Notes: a model not told the origin generated them from the sequence alone. Shown: positions 1 through 8,642, counted from the stretch's first letter. The stretch: 64,000 nt of DNA from Arthrobacter sp. PvP023 (GCF_017832975.1 NZ_JAFIBI010000001.1:1488001-1552000); one strand, 5' to 3'. Numbers and translations are program-made.

Positions 1-78
1 CCAACGCGGCCTGACCGGGCCATGCGCACCCCTGGTCCGAACCGGGCCAGCCAGACCCAGGAGTATCGTTTGCTTCAC

Positions 79-807
79 ATGAATCTTCTCGCGGCCGTGA
101 CCGCACTGCCGCTTCTGCTGGGCTTTTCCAGCCCAGCAGCCGCAGCGCCGGAAGCGTCAGTCCAGGAGGCGAAGATGCAGCCCGCGGAAGCCCTCCCGCC
201 AACCGCAAGCTCCTCGGTCAAGGTGGTGGACACCACCGCAGCGATCACTGACCCTGCCTGGTTCAAAAAAGCGTACGACGACGGGATCCGCCTGTACGTC
301 ATGCACTCCACCGCCTGGGGTACCTGCGAGCCCTGGTACCGCACCCAGCCCCAGCTCAAGATGGCGCTGGACGCCGGCCTGAAGATTGCCGTGTACACGC
401 GCGACGCCAGCTGCTGGCAGGGCGGCATCAGCGCGGCAGGCCCGTATGCAGCGCAGCTTCAGTTCTTCGCCCTGGACGTGGAACCGGGCAGCCCCCCGGT
501 GACCCGCGACATGGTGGACGGAGTTCGCAGCATGGGTGTGCGGCCCGTGATCTACAGCGGCAGCGGCATGTGGCCAGCACTTATGGGCGACAGCGCGGAG
601 TTTACGGACGTTCCGCTCTGGGATACCAACACCAGCAACCTCAACTACTCCACCTGGACGGCCGACTACCTCGCTCCCGCTCCGGTTCAGTACGGCGGCT
701 GGAACACGGACGCCACCATGCGGGTCGGCATCCAGCAGAAGTTTGAGCACAGCCTCAACGGCGTCCCGGTGGACCTGAACTCCTTCGACGCCGCGTTCCT
801 GAAGTAG
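79..807 (+). CDS. secreted GH25/DUF1906-like protein
   Basis: A protein of about 242 residues with an N-terminal signal peptide (hydrophobic stretch LLAAVTALPLLLGF followed by an Ala-rich cleavage region). The mature part has features of the TIM-barrel proteins grouped as DUF1906 or GH25-like: an early VVDTT strand, a FFALDVEPG segment resembling the acidic catalytic strand of GH25 muramidases, then a VIYSG strand and a PLWDT segment. I chose the ATG at 79 because the signal peptide begins there; the frame is open from 22. A peptidoglycan- or glycan-directed secreted enzyme is plausible, but the substrate cannot be read from the sequence. It converges on the PAP2 gene. Confidence 0.6.
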   Translation: MNLLAAVTALPLLLGFSSPAAAAPEASVQEAKMQPAEALPPTASSSVKVVDTTAAITDPAWFKKAYDDGIRLYVMHSTAWGTCEPWYRTQPQLKMALDAGLKIAVYTRDASCWQGGISAAGPYAAQLQFFALDVEPGSPPVTRDMVDGVRSMGVRPVIYSGSGMWPALMGDSAEFTDVPLWDTNTSNLNYSTWTADYLAPAPVQYGGWNTDATMRVGIQQKFEHSLNGVPVDLNSFDAAFLK

Positions 808-834
808 GGCGGCGCAGCGCCATGCGGCAGTGGC

Positions 835-870
835 CGGCGGCCCGTTAGCGGCGGCCCGTTAGCGGCGGCC
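835..870. repeat. 14-bp tandem repeat, about 2.6 copies
   Basis: Two full copies of CGGCGGCCCGTTAG followed by CGGCGGCC. The repeat runs over the stop codon of the minus-strand PAP2 gene, so copy-number change would move or add stop codons at its C terminus (the protein ends RRRVAGRR). Confidence 0.8.
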
Positions 871-1773
871 GGCCACCCGCCGTCGTGCGGCAAACGCAAA
901 CAGAGCAGTGGTTGCCACGGTGGCCAGATACCCGGCCACCACAATCAGTGAGATTCCGCCCCAAAAGTAGCTCGTGGTGCTGCCGCCCTGACCGGGGACG
1001 TAACGGGTAAGCAGGAACGCGGCCGCCGCGGCAAACGCCAGGCAGAGCAGGCCGGGCAGCCGGATCCACCAGCGTGAGGACGCCCAGTGCCCGCCGAAGC
1101 CGTCCCACACGTTCCAGGTGTTGCCGGTGCGGATGATCAGCCAGCCGGCCGGGATGGCGAACGCACCCACCAGGAGGAAAGCCGCGATGACGTCGGCCGG
1201 GCGGTGCCACTGGTTCACCACCGTCGAAATCCCGGACACTATGGCGAAGCTGCCGCCGGCGAACCCTGCGAACGGCCGCCAGCGCGGTGACGCCATGAGG
1301 AACACCGCTGCAGCAGCCGAGGCTGCCAGCGTGGTGTGGCCGGACGGCAGCGAATTCAGCTCCAGGGTTTCCACGCCGCGGAACGGCCGCTCCGGCAGCA
1401 GCTCCTTCAGGACCTGCGTGGCGATGTTCGCGCCGATGCATGCGGACACGGCGATGCCCGCGGCGCGCCAGCGTTTCCGGATCACCGTGACAAACAGGAC
1501 CACGACGGCGCCCACCACCAGGGAGATGGTGGGCAGCCAGTCCAGGAACCTGGTGGCGGCCTTCCCGGCCGGACCGTGGATGGCCACGGCCTCTACGAGG
1601 GCGGATTCGTCAATGTACTGTCCCGTGGTGGTCCGCACGAAGAAGTAGTACGTGGCAATCAAACCGGCCACACAGGCCAGCGTCGCGAGAACGCACAACG
1701 CAGCCAGTGCCACTGCGCCACGCACCTGCCCGGCGGGCCGCCGTCGTCGGGAATCTTTAAGGTGAGAACTCAT
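859..1773 (-). CDS. PAP2-family membrane phosphatase
   Basis: About 304 residues with several hydrophobic segments. It carries the three-part PAP2 signature: KELLPERP, then the PSGHTT motif with the central His, then a distal segment ending in HRPADV that supplies the nucleophilic His and the Asp. Family members remove phosphate from lipid pyrophosphates or phosphatidate at the membrane, for example undecaprenyl pyrophosphate recycling. The first transmembrane helix follows a basic N terminus (SRRRRPAG). Start is the ATG at 1773; one 6 nt upstream at 1779 is also possible. The frame stays open another 86 codons upstream but that part is not protein-like. Confidence 0.85.
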   Translation of the reverse strand: MSSHLKDSRRRRPAGQVRGAVALAALCVLATLACVAGLIATYYFFVRTTTGQYIDESALVEAVAIHGPAGKAATRFLDWLPTISLVVGAVVVLFVTVIRKRWRAAGIAVSACIGANIATQVLKELLPERPFRGVETLELNSLPSGHTTLAASAAAAVFLMASPRWRPFAGFAGGSFAIVSGISTVVNQWHRPADVIAAFLLVGAFAIPAGWLIIRTGNTWNVWDGFGGHWASSRWWIRLPGLLCLAFAAAAAFLLTRYVPGQGGSTTSYFWGGISLIVVAGYLATVATTALFAFAARRRVAGRR

Positions 1774-2218
1774 CACCATCAGCGTCCCACAGAATGCTGG
1801 GAGCCGTCTGCGGGCGCCGGCCGTGCGGTAGGGGCGGAGCACCGGCTTTTCGGCACCGTACCGGCGGGCGCCACTGGCGGCAATCCTGCGCAAAACAGGT
1901 AGCAAATACTCGTGCCCGCCGGCGGCCGTTCTTCTTACGCTTAGCACAGCGGCCGTCAGCCGACCAGCACTAAGCCGGCGACCGTGGCGGATGCCAATGT
2001 CCCGGGACGGTGACACGCAGGGCATTGGCATCCGCAAAAACCCGTTGACACCCCGGCGACGGCGGCGCTAGCTTGATCGTATTGCCGCCCTGGACACACG
2101 GGCCGCAACATCACCGCATCACAACTGGTCTCGTTCGCCCCTTACGGGCATTTGATGTTTAACATCGGCAGGACAGGTCCGTATGCGTCCCCTCCTGCCA
2201 CATTTCAGGAGTGCTGCC
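1774..2218. other. intergenic region between divergent genes
   Basis: About 445 bp with no convincing gene. It contains a GGTAGCAAATACTC motif at 1897-1911 that recurs near 2945, a possible promoter reading right (TTGACA at 2045, TAGCTT at 2069, 18 bp spacer), and a small perfect palindrome GATGTTTAACATC at 2154-2166. The long distance from that promoter to the next start (about 140 nt) makes it tentative. Confidence 0.45.
1897..1911. promoter_or_regulatory. TACTC palindrome-like motif, copy 1
   Basis: AGGTA, five bases, TACTC. Over a 21-nt alignment it matches the site at 2945-2959 at 16 positions with no gaps. Both sites lie in spacers next to the secreted protein gene at 2219. Probably a transcription-factor site; the regulator is unknown. 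Confidence 0.4.
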
Positions 2219-2863
2219 ATGAACCGAAAAATGAGGAAATTGTGCCTGCCTGCCGCCCTGTCGCTGGCGCTGCTATCGGGAGTTTCGGCCCCTGCGTTTG
2301 CGGGGTCCGACGGCGGGGGAAGTGCAGTGGGGCCATGGCCCCCGGAGGACACTGACGGGAAGTACGTTTCCGTTCCCGACGCGTACTACGCGGACTACGA
2401 GTTCGACGCTTGTAACACCACCATCAAGGTCTCTGCCGGGGACGAACGCGAAGTGACGTACAAGGGCGAGAAGAAGGATGACGGGACCCTGGTGATCAAG
2501 TACCGGGGCGACGCCACGATCGACCTGACCCGCGCCTCCGACGGCGCCACGATCGACGAGCTGGACGTCTCCGGTCCGTTCACCATGCGGCTTGCGCAAG
2601 ACGGGCTGAGCGCCCACCTGTCCGGCCGGGGTCCAGCCCTGATCTATGCCATAGGAGCAGCTGAGGAAAAGGCCTTTGAAGACGAGGGCCTGCCCAAGGC
2701 GTTCTACTTCACCGAAGGACGGCTGGCAGGCGACGTGGTGTACGCCTCCACCGACCAGAAGGAAGTAGTGTCCGGCGAGATCACGCACAACAGCGTCCGG
2801 CACGCGAAGGACATCTGCAAGATGCTGGACCGCGCCAAGGATGACGATCACGGGCACCGGTAA
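2219..2863 (+). CDS. secreted protein of unknown function
   Basis: 214 residues. I chose the ATG at 2219 because a CAGGAG ribosome site lies just upstream and a normal signal peptide follows (MNRKMRKL basic start, hydrophobic core, cleavage near APAFAGS). The mature protein is acidic and ends in a His/Asp-rich tail (KDDDHGHR). Two cysteines near the ends of the mature part (DACNTT and DICKML) could form a disulfide. I recognise no family. Confidence 0.7.
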   Translation: MNRKMRKLCLPAALSLALLSGVSAPAFAGSDGGGSAVGPWPPEDTDGKYVSVPDAYYADYEFDACNTTIKVSAGDEREVTYKGEKKDDGTLVIKYRGDATIDLTRASDGATIDELDVSGPFTMRLAQDGLSAHLSGRGPALIYAIGAAEEKAFEDEGLPKAFYFTEGRLAGDVVYASTDQKEVVSGEITHNSVRHAKDICKMLDRAKDDDHGHR

Positions 2864-3176
2864 ACGGACGGAAACCAGCCGGCCATCATGCGCTGTTGCG
2901 GCGCGTGGTGGCCGCTTCCGTGAGTACGCTCCGGGGGTAAAAACGAGTAGCAGGTACTCATGCGGCGCCGTCTTCCGGACCCTAGCATTTTACTAACGGC
3001 CGGGTTGCGGACCGGCCGAACCCCGCAGCATTCCCCGCGGTAAGCGCAGGGAATGCATGCCCGGGCTCCTTGAGCTGGGCCGGCGGCGACGAGTCTCATA
3101 GACGTGAAGCTCACCCCCAGTCGCCGTCGGCCCTACCAGGGGAGTGGCCGGCCGAATGGCTGTCAGCCCTGGCCGG
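2864..3176. other. intergenic region before menC
   Basis: About 313 bp without a supported gene. It holds the palindrome at 2945-2959 and, downstream of it, a CTAGCATTTTACTAA AT-rich patch that could be a promoter -10 region. Short frames here have no protein character. Confidence 0.5.
2945..2959. promoter_or_regulatory. GAGTA-N5-TACTC palindrome, copy 2
   Basis: Perfect 5-bp arms GAGTA and TACTC separated by GCAGG, followed by ATGC. It is the better copy of the motif at 1897-1911. It lies 244 nt upstream of menC and 86 nt beyond the end of the secreted-protein gene. Confidence 0.45.
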
Positions 3177-3182
3177 TAGAGT
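3177..3182 (+). promoter_or_regulatory. menC -10 box, predicted leaderless transcript
   Basis: TAGAGT ends 6 nt before the menC ATG, which puts the expected transcription start on the A of that ATG. No Shine-Dalgarno sequence is needed or clearly present. The -35 region is weak. Confidence 0.5.
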
Positions 3183-3188
3183 GAAAAC

Positions 3189-4229
3189 ATGCCCGCCGAC
3201 GCACCCCGCCAGTCCCGGAGCCTCCCTTCGGTGAACCTTCCTTCCGTGGAACAGCTTGCGGCGTCCGCGCACGTGGTGAGCCTGCCCATGCGCGTGAAGT
3301 TCCGCGGCATCACGCAGCGCGAAGCCCTGCTGCTGGACGGCCCGCTGGGCTGGGGCGAATTCTGCCCCTTCCCCGAATACGGGGACGCCGAGGCTTCCCG
3401 CTGGCTCGCCTCCGCCGTCGAAGCCGGCTGGCAGGGATTTCCGCCCGCGTTGCGGTCAGTGATTCCGGTCAACGCCACGGTCCCCGCCGTCCCCGCAGAC
3501 CGCGTTCCGGAGGTCCTGGCCCGCTTCGGCCGGGTGGACGCCGTCAAAATCAAGGTGGCCGAACGCGGCCAGACGCTCGAGGACGACGCCGCCCGGGTTG
3601 CCGCCGTCCGCAGCGCCCTCCCGGACGCCGCTATCCGGGTGGACGCGAACGGCGGCTGGGATGTACCCGCCGCCGTGGAGGCACTGACCCGGCTGTCCGC
3701 CGTCGGACTGGAATACGCCGAACAGCCGGTCCCGGACATCGAAGGCCTGGCCGAGGTCCGCCGCCGGCTGCGGGACGCCGGCGTCCCCGTGTTGATCGCC
3801 GCGGACGAAAGCGTGCGCAAGGAAGAGGACCCCCTCCGCGTGGCGCGGGCCGGGGCGGCGGACCTGATCGTGGTGAAGGTGGCGCCGCTCGGGGGAGTGC
3901 GGCGCGCCCTGGACATCGTGGCGCAGGCCGGGCTGCCCGCCGTCGTCAGTTCCGCGCTGGACACCTCGGTGGGGATCCGCGCCGGGCTGGCCCTGGCGGC
4001 GGCGCTCCCGGAACTGCCGTATGCCTGCGGGCTGGGAACGGTTTCGCTGTTTGAGCAGGACATCACTCTGGACCCGCTGGTGGCCGACGACGGCGCCATC
4101 CGCGTCCGCGATGTCACCGCCGACGCCGGGCTGCTGGAGCGGTACGCGGCACCCGCCGACCGCCGGGACTGGTGGCTGGACCGGCTCCGCCGCGTCCACG
4201 CCGTGCTTGCACCATCGACTGCTCCGTAA
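3189..4229 (+). CDS. menC: o-succinylbenzoate synthase
   Basis: 346 residues, an enolase-superfamily enzyme that dehydrates SHCHC to o-succinylbenzoate in menaquinone synthesis. Seen in the sequence: the catalytic Lys pair in DAVKIKV (about residue 120), the metal-ligand strands VDANGGWD and LEYAEQP, the AADESV strand, and a distal Lys in IVVKVAPLGG. This is the short actinobacterial type. menD lies 19.5 kb downstream, an unusually large separation compared with mycobacteria, where menC and menD are nearly adjacent. The stop codon is embedded in a palindrome (4215-4272). Confidence 0.93.
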   Translation: MPADAPRQSRSLPSVNLPSVEQLAASAHVVSLPMRVKFRGITQREALLLDGPLGWGEFCPFPEYGDAEASRWLASAVEAGWQGFPPALRSVIPVNATVPAVPADRVPEVLARFGRVDAVKIKVAERGQTLEDDAARVAAVRSALPDAAIRVDANGGWDVPAAVEALTRLSAVGLEYAEQPVPDIEGLAEVRRRLRDAGVPVLIAADESVRKEEDPLRVARAGAADLIVVKVAPLGGVRRALDIVAQAGLPAVVSSALDTSVGIRAGLALAAALPELPYACGLGTVSLFEQDITLDPLVADDGAIRVRDVTADAGLLERYAAPADRRDWWLDRLRRVHAVLAPSTAP

Positions 4230-4272
4230 CTGCCCTATTGAGGGCCGAAAACGGCGCCTACGGAGCAATCGA
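4215..4272. repeat. palindrome spanning the menC stop codon
   Basis: 14-bp arms TCGACTGCTCCGTA and TACGGAGCAATCGA (one mismatch) around a 30-nt loop. The loop contains a smaller GGGCCG/CGGCGCC hairpin. The left arm overlaps the last menC codons. It could act as a terminator or processing hairpin, but no T-run follows. Confidence 0.65.
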
Positions 4273-4278
4273 TGGGGA

Positions 4279-4300
4279 GTTCACCGGATCTTCACCTGCC
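4279..4300 (+). promoter_or_regulatory. candidate PHO box upstream of phoX
   Basis: Two adjacent 11-nt direct repeats, GTTCACCGGAT and CTTCACCTGCC. This resembles the PhoP-binding PHO box known from Streptomyces (GTTCACC repeated every 11 nt). It ends 67 nt before the PhoX start, so control by phosphate starvation is a reasonable inference. Confidence 0.6.
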
Positions 4301-4367
4301 TGACGGCTGCCGGTTGGGATTGGCTGGAAGGGTGGGCGGGACCGCATCACATCCCTTGGAGGCCCCC

Positions 4368-6452
4368 ATGTCTGAAACGACCGGACGCAAGTTTGCCCTA
4401 CTCCCCATGCTTGGCCACACCAAAGGCAAGCGCAGCCCCGTCACCTGCGCGCTGAAGTGTGACAACGCCTGCTCGGGCGAGGTCTGCAACACGAGCTCCA
4501 ACAGCTACTTCCGCGACATCGCCTCTGCCACGATGTCCCGCCGCGCCGCCCTGGGCTTCGGCGCCGCCGGTGCGCTCGCCGTCGTGCTCGGAAGCGCGGC
4601 AACGTCCGCCGGAACCGCAGTGGCCGACGGCGGCACCGGCCTCGCCGCCGCCGCTAAGGACGGCTTTGGCAAGTCCAAGCTTCAGTTCACCGCGATCCCG
4701 TCCGTTGCAGCGGACGTGGACAAGCTGACCGTGCCCGCAGGGTTCACCTGGCAGCCGGTGATCCGCTGGGGCGACCCCATCTTCAACACCGCGCCGGACT
4801 TCGACCTCAACAACCAGACGGCCGCCGCCCAGGAACAGCAGTTCGGCTACAACAACGACTACTCGGACATCCTGGAGATTCCCGGCAGCAAGGGCCGCCG
4901 CGCCGTGCTGTTCGCGAACCACGAGTACACCAACGAGAACATCATGTTCCCGGCCACCATGCCGGCCGCTGACGTCCGCGCAGTGGGCCAGGCGGCACAC
5001 GGCCTTTCCGTGGTGGAGCTGGAGCGGAAGAACAAGAACAAGCCGTGGAGCTACGTCAAGGGTGCAGGACTCAACCGCCGCTACCTGAACAGCACGGTGT
5101 ACGAACTCACCGGCCCCGCCGCGGGATCATCGCTGGTGAAGACCATCGACGACCCGTCCGGCCGCGCCATCAAGGGCACGCTGGGCAACTGCGCCGGCGG
5201 CACCACCCCGTGGGGCACCATTCTCTCCGGCGAAGAGAACTTCAACGGCTACTTCGTCTCCCCGGGAACGTCCGCTTCGGACCTCCGCTACGGGCTGACC
5301 TCCAAGGCCACTGCCCGCCAGTGGGAACTGGACGATCCCCGCTTCGACACCCGCAACACCGGGTACGCGAACGAGGCCAACCGCTTCGGCTGGATCGTGG
5401 AAGTGGACCCCTTCGACCCCACCTCGACGCCGAAGAAGCACTCCTCCCTGGGTCGCTTCAAGCACGAGGGCGCCAACGTGATCGTGGCGGAATCCGGCCA
5501 CATGGTGGCCTACATGGGTGACGACGAGCGCTTCGACTACCTCTACAAGTTTGTCTCGGCCGACAAGTACCGGGAGGGCGACCGCAAGCACAACATGACC
5601 CTCCTCTCCGCCGGCAACCTCTACGTCGCCAGGTTCACCGGGAACTCACCGGCCGCCGAGATCACCGGCACCGGCGCCGTGCCTGCCGACGGTTCGTTCG
5701 ACGGCACGGGCGAATGGCTGCCGCTGGTGGAGAACGGGGCCTCCAAGGTACCCGGCATGTCCCTCGAAGAGGTGCTGGTGTACACCCGCCTGGCCGCGGA
5801 CAAGGTGGGCCCCACCAAGATGGACCGCTGCGAGGACGTGGAGCCCAGCCTGCACACCGGCAAGGTCTACGTGGCCTGCACCAACAACTCGGACCGCGGC
5901 AAGGCTGGCAAGGAAGGCGCCACCGAGATCAACCCGCGCAACGCCAACCGCGACGGCCACATCGTGGAAATCACCGAAACCGGCGACCAGACCTCCACCA
6001 AGTTCACCTGGAACCTGCTGATGGTCTGCGGCGATCCTGCCCAGGGCGACGTCACCTACTTCTCCGGCTTCCCGGTGGAGCAGGTCTCGCCGATCTCCTG
6101 CCCGGACAACCTCGCGTTCGACTCCGTGGGCAACCTGTGGATCTCCACTGACGGCGCCCCCTCCGGCATCGGCCGCGCGGACGGCTTGTTCAAGGTTACG
6201 CTCGACGGCGCCGAACGCGGCAAGGTGGAGCAGTTCCTGGCCGTGCCGCGCGACGCCGAGACCTGCGGACCGATCGTGCACGACGACGAGCGCACCGTCT
6301 TCGTCTCCGTGCAGCACCCGGGCGAAGACGGCACGTTCGACGCGCCCAACTCGTACTTCCCGGACTACGTTCCGGCAGGCACGACGCCGGCGCGAGGCCA
6401 GGCCCGCGCCCCGCGCCCGTCTGTGGTCCAGGTCTTCCGTACCGACGCCTAG
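4368..6452 (+). CDS. phoX: PhoX-family (DUF839) alkaline phosphatase, Tat-exported
   Basis: 694 residues from an ATG preceded by TTGGAGG; the frame is open further upstream but lacks protein character. A Cys-rich N-terminal segment (CALKCDNACSGEVC) of about 60 residues precedes a twin-arginine signal (SRRAALGFG followed by a hydrophobic stretch). The rest is typical of PhoX/DUF839 proteins: repeated beta-propeller-like strands with many acidic metal-ligand positions, such as FANHEYTNEN, SGEENFNGYF and MGDDERFDYLYKF. PhoX enzymes release phosphate from organic esters outside the cell and use calcium and iron. The PHO-box-like repeat upstream supports phosphate control. Confidence 0.88.
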   Translation: MSETTGRKFALLPMLGHTKGKRSPVTCALKCDNACSGEVCNTSSNSYFRDIASATMSRRAALGFGAAGALAVVLGSAATSAGTAVADGGTGLAAAAKDGFGKSKLQFTAIPSVAADVDKLTVPAGFTWQPVIRWGDPIFNTAPDFDLNNQTAAAQEQQFGYNNDYSDILEIPGSKGRRAVLFANHEYTNENIMFPATMPAADVRAVGQAAHGLSVVELERKNKNKPWSYVKGAGLNRRYLNSTVYELTGPAAGSSLVKTIDDPSGRAIKGTLGNCAGGTTPWGTILSGEENFNGYFVSPGTSASDLRYGLTSKATARQWELDDPRFDTRNTGYANEANRFGWIVEVDPFDPTSTPKKHSSLGRFKHEGANVIVAESGHMVAYMGDDERFDYLYKFVSADKYREGDRKHNMTLLSAGNLYVARFTGNSPAAEITGTGAVPADGSFDGTGEWLPLVENGASKVPGMSLEEVLVYTRLAADKVGPTKMDRCEDVEPSLHTGKVYVACTNNSDRGKAGKEGATEINPRNANRDGHIVEITETGDQTSTKFTWNLLMVCGDPAQGDVTYFSGFPVEQVSPISCPDNLAFDSVGNLWISTDGAPSGIGRADGLFKVTLDGAERGKVEQFLAVPRDAETCGPIVHDDERTVFVSVQHPGEDGTFDAPNSYFPDYVPAGTTPARGQARAPRPSVVQVFRTDA

Positions 6453-6477
6453 TCACGGTTAGTCCCAGCCGGTAGGG

Positions 6478-6553
6478 ACGCTCTCTCACCTTTGGTGGGT
6501 TTTTTCGGGACGCTCTCTCACCTTTGGTGGGTTTTTTCGGGACGCTCTCTCAC
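6478..6553 (+). repeat. R-array 1: three forward GACGCTCTCTCAC cores
   Basis: Cores start at 6478, 6510 and 6541, so the period is 32 then 31 bp. Between the first two pairs the filler is also repeated (CTTTGGTGGGTTTTTTCGG). It lies between phoX and argS. It belongs to the same family as the arrays at 8538, 17151 and 23538. Confidence 0.9.
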
Positions 6554-6647
6554 CTCCACGGCTGCACACGCCGGGAGATGGGGGAGCGTTCCGGATTAAC
6601 CGGATTCATCCGCAGGAGCCGGGAGGGCGCCGGAACGGGCCGGGGCT

Positions 6648-6653
6648 GATAAT
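6648..6653 (+). promoter_or_regulatory. argS -10 box, near-leaderless
   Basis: GATAAT ends 8 nt before the GTG at 6662, so the predicted leader is about 2 nt. No Shine-Dalgarno is seen in that short stretch. Confidence 0.45.
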
Positions 6654-6661
6654 TTGAGCTT

Positions 6662-8452
6662 GTGAATAATCCGGCCGAGATGGTTGTCCCCAGAGTCCAG
6701 GCAGCTATTGCCCAAGCGTTCGGCGAAGAGTTCCGGGACACCGACCCGGTTGTCCGGCCGTCGCAGTTCGCCGACATCCAGATCAACGCCGCCATGGCAC
6801 TCGCCAAGAAGGTCGGCCTGCCGCCACGCGACGCTGCTGCCCGGATCGTCGAGGCGCTGGAGCTCGACGGACTCTGCACCGCCGTCGAAATATCCGGCCC
6901 CGGCTTCATCAACCTCACGTTCGACGGCACCTGGATCGAGGAGCTTCTCAACGCCCAGGCTTCCCAGCCGCAAGGCGGGCCGGAGACGCAAGCCCGTCGC
7001 GTCGTCGTCGACTATTCCTCCCCAAACGTTGCAAAGGAAATGCACGTGGGGCACCTGCGCACCACCGTGGTGGGGGACAGCCTGGTCCGCGTCCTTGAGG
7101 CGCTGGGCCACACGGTGATGCGGCAGAACCACATCGGCGACTGGGGCACGCCGTTCGGCATGCTGATTGAGCACTGGCTGGAGATCGGCGAGGATTCTCC
7201 CGAGGCCGCCCTGCTCGTGGAGGACCCCAGTGCGTTCTATCAGGCAGCGCGGGCAAAGTTCGACAGCTCCGACGGCAGCCCGGACAGCTTTGCGACGCGG
7301 GCCCGCCTTCGCGTGGTGTCCCTCCAGTCGGCCCACGAGGAAACGCTGGACGTGTGGCAGCGGCTGGTTGACCACTCGAAGGTCTACTTCAATGCCATCT
7401 ACGCCACGCTCGGAGTCAGCCTCGAGGACGACCACATCGCCGGCGAAAGCTCCTACGATCCCCATTTAGCACAACTGTGCCAGGAACTGGAGGAGCGCGG
7501 GCTGGCCCGCGTCAGCGAGGGGGCGTTGTGCACCTTCCCGGCGGGCTTCAAGGGCAGGGACGGCGAACCCCTGCCGCTGATCATCCGCAAATCCGACGGC
7601 GGCTACGGGTACGCCACGACCGACCTTGCCACCATCCGGTACCGGGTCCAGGAGCTCCATGCCGACCGCATCCTCTACGTGGTGGGCGCCCCGCAGAACG
7701 TGCACCTCCGGATGGTCTTTGAGACCGCGCGGGAGGCCGGCTGGCTCCCGGACACGGTGGAAGCCACCCACGTGCAGATCGGCAACGTGCTGGGCGAAGA
7801 CGGCAAGATCCTGAAGTCCCGCTCGGGCACCCCGGTGAAGCTTATGGCCCTGCTGGACGAAGCCGTGGACCGTGCGCGCGCCGTGGTGGACTCGAGCCGC
7901 CCTGAGCTCTCGGAGGAGGAACGCGCCGTGACTGCCCGGCAGGTGGGCATCGGCGCGGTGAAGTACGCCGACCTCGCCGTGGGGCACGACACCGAGTACG
8001 TCTTCGACTTCGACAGGATGCTGGCCCTCAGCGGCAACACGGGCCCATACGTGCAGTACGCTGCGGCCCGGATCCGCTCCATCCTGCGGAAGGCGGGGGA
8101 GCCGACGGCGGAGCCGGCCGTTTCGCCGGCGGGTGCGCCGGGCGAGGCGGTGGGGGAGCCGACGGCGGCAGCGAGTATCGCCGTCGTCGAACCTGCCGAG
8201 CGGGCCCTGGCGCTCCACCTGCTCGAGTACGGTGCGACCCTCCGAAGGGTCGGGGAACTGCTGGAGCCGCACCGGCTCTGCGCGTACCTGTTCGAACTCT
8301 CGCAGCTGTTCACCTCGTTCTACGACCAGTGCCCGGTGCTGAAGGCGGACGAATCCGTCCGCGAGTCACGGCTCGCCCTGTGCGCACTCGTCCTCCACAG
8401 GCTCTCCGAGGGCCTGGACCTGCTGGGTATCGAGACTCCGGAGAACATGTAG
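6662..8452 (+). CDS. argS: arginyl-tRNA synthetase
   Basis: 596 residues, class I synthetase charging tRNA-Arg. Seen: an N-terminal additional domain, the HIGH-type motif HVGHLR (about residue 129), the KILKSRSG segment at the KMSKS position, and the C-terminal anticodon-binding domain (YDQCPVLK). A Pro/Ala/Glu-rich insertion at about residues 480-510 (EPTAEPAVSPAGAPGEAVGE) makes it longer than many ArgS proteins. The start is a GTG just behind a -10 box. It sits alone between repeat arrays R1 and R2; whether it is the only argS in the genome cannot be told here. Confidence 0.93.
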   Translation: MNNPAEMVVPRVQAAIAQAFGEEFRDTDPVVRPSQFADIQINAAMALAKKVGLPPRDAAARIVEALELDGLCTAVEISGPGFINLTFDGTWIEELLNAQASQPQGGPETQARRVVVDYSSPNVAKEMHVGHLRTTVVGDSLVRVLEALGHTVMRQNHIGDWGTPFGMLIEHWLEIGEDSPEAALLVEDPSAFYQAARAKFDSSDGSPDSFATRARLRVVSLQSAHEETLDVWQRLVDHSKVYFNAIYATLGVSLEDDHIAGESSYDPHLAQLCQELEERGLARVSEGALCTFPAGFKGRDGEPLPLIIRKSDGGYGYATTDLATIRYRVQELHADRILYVVGAPQNVHLRMVFETAREAGWLPDTVEATHVQIGNVLGEDGKILKSRSGTPVKLMALLDEAVDRARAVVDSSRPELSEEERAVTARQVGIGAVKYADLAVGHDTEYVFDFDRMLALSGNTGPYVQYAAARIRSILRKAGEPTAEPAVSPAGAPGEAVGEPTAAASIAVVEPAERALALHLLEYGATLRRVGELLEPHRLCAYLFELSQLFTSFYDQCPVLKADESVRESRLALCALVLHRLSEGLDLLGIETPENM

Positions 8453-8537
8453 CGGTAGGTTGCCGGTCCTGGCCCTGGCCCCGGTCCCGCCGTCGGCGGG
8501 CGACCCGCCGGGCGACGCGTCCCGCCCCGCGCCGGGC

Positions 8538-8642
8538 GACGCTCTCTCACTTCCTGCACGGTTTTCCCTGACGCTCTCTCACTCGCCGTTGTCCTTGCGC
8601 ACTCACTCGCCGTTGTCCTTGCGCCGGGAGGTGAGAGAGCGT
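8538..8642. repeat. R-array 2: two forward cores and one reverse core
   Basis: Forward cores GACGCTCTCTCAC at 8538 and 8570 (32 bp apart), reverse core GTGAGAGAGCGT at 8631-8642 followed by TTTT. Forward and reverse cores can pair into a 12-bp stem, a plausible bidirectional terminator between the convergent argS and glucanase genes. Between them an ACTCGCCGTTGTCCTTGCGC unit is directly duplicated. Confidence 0.9.
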
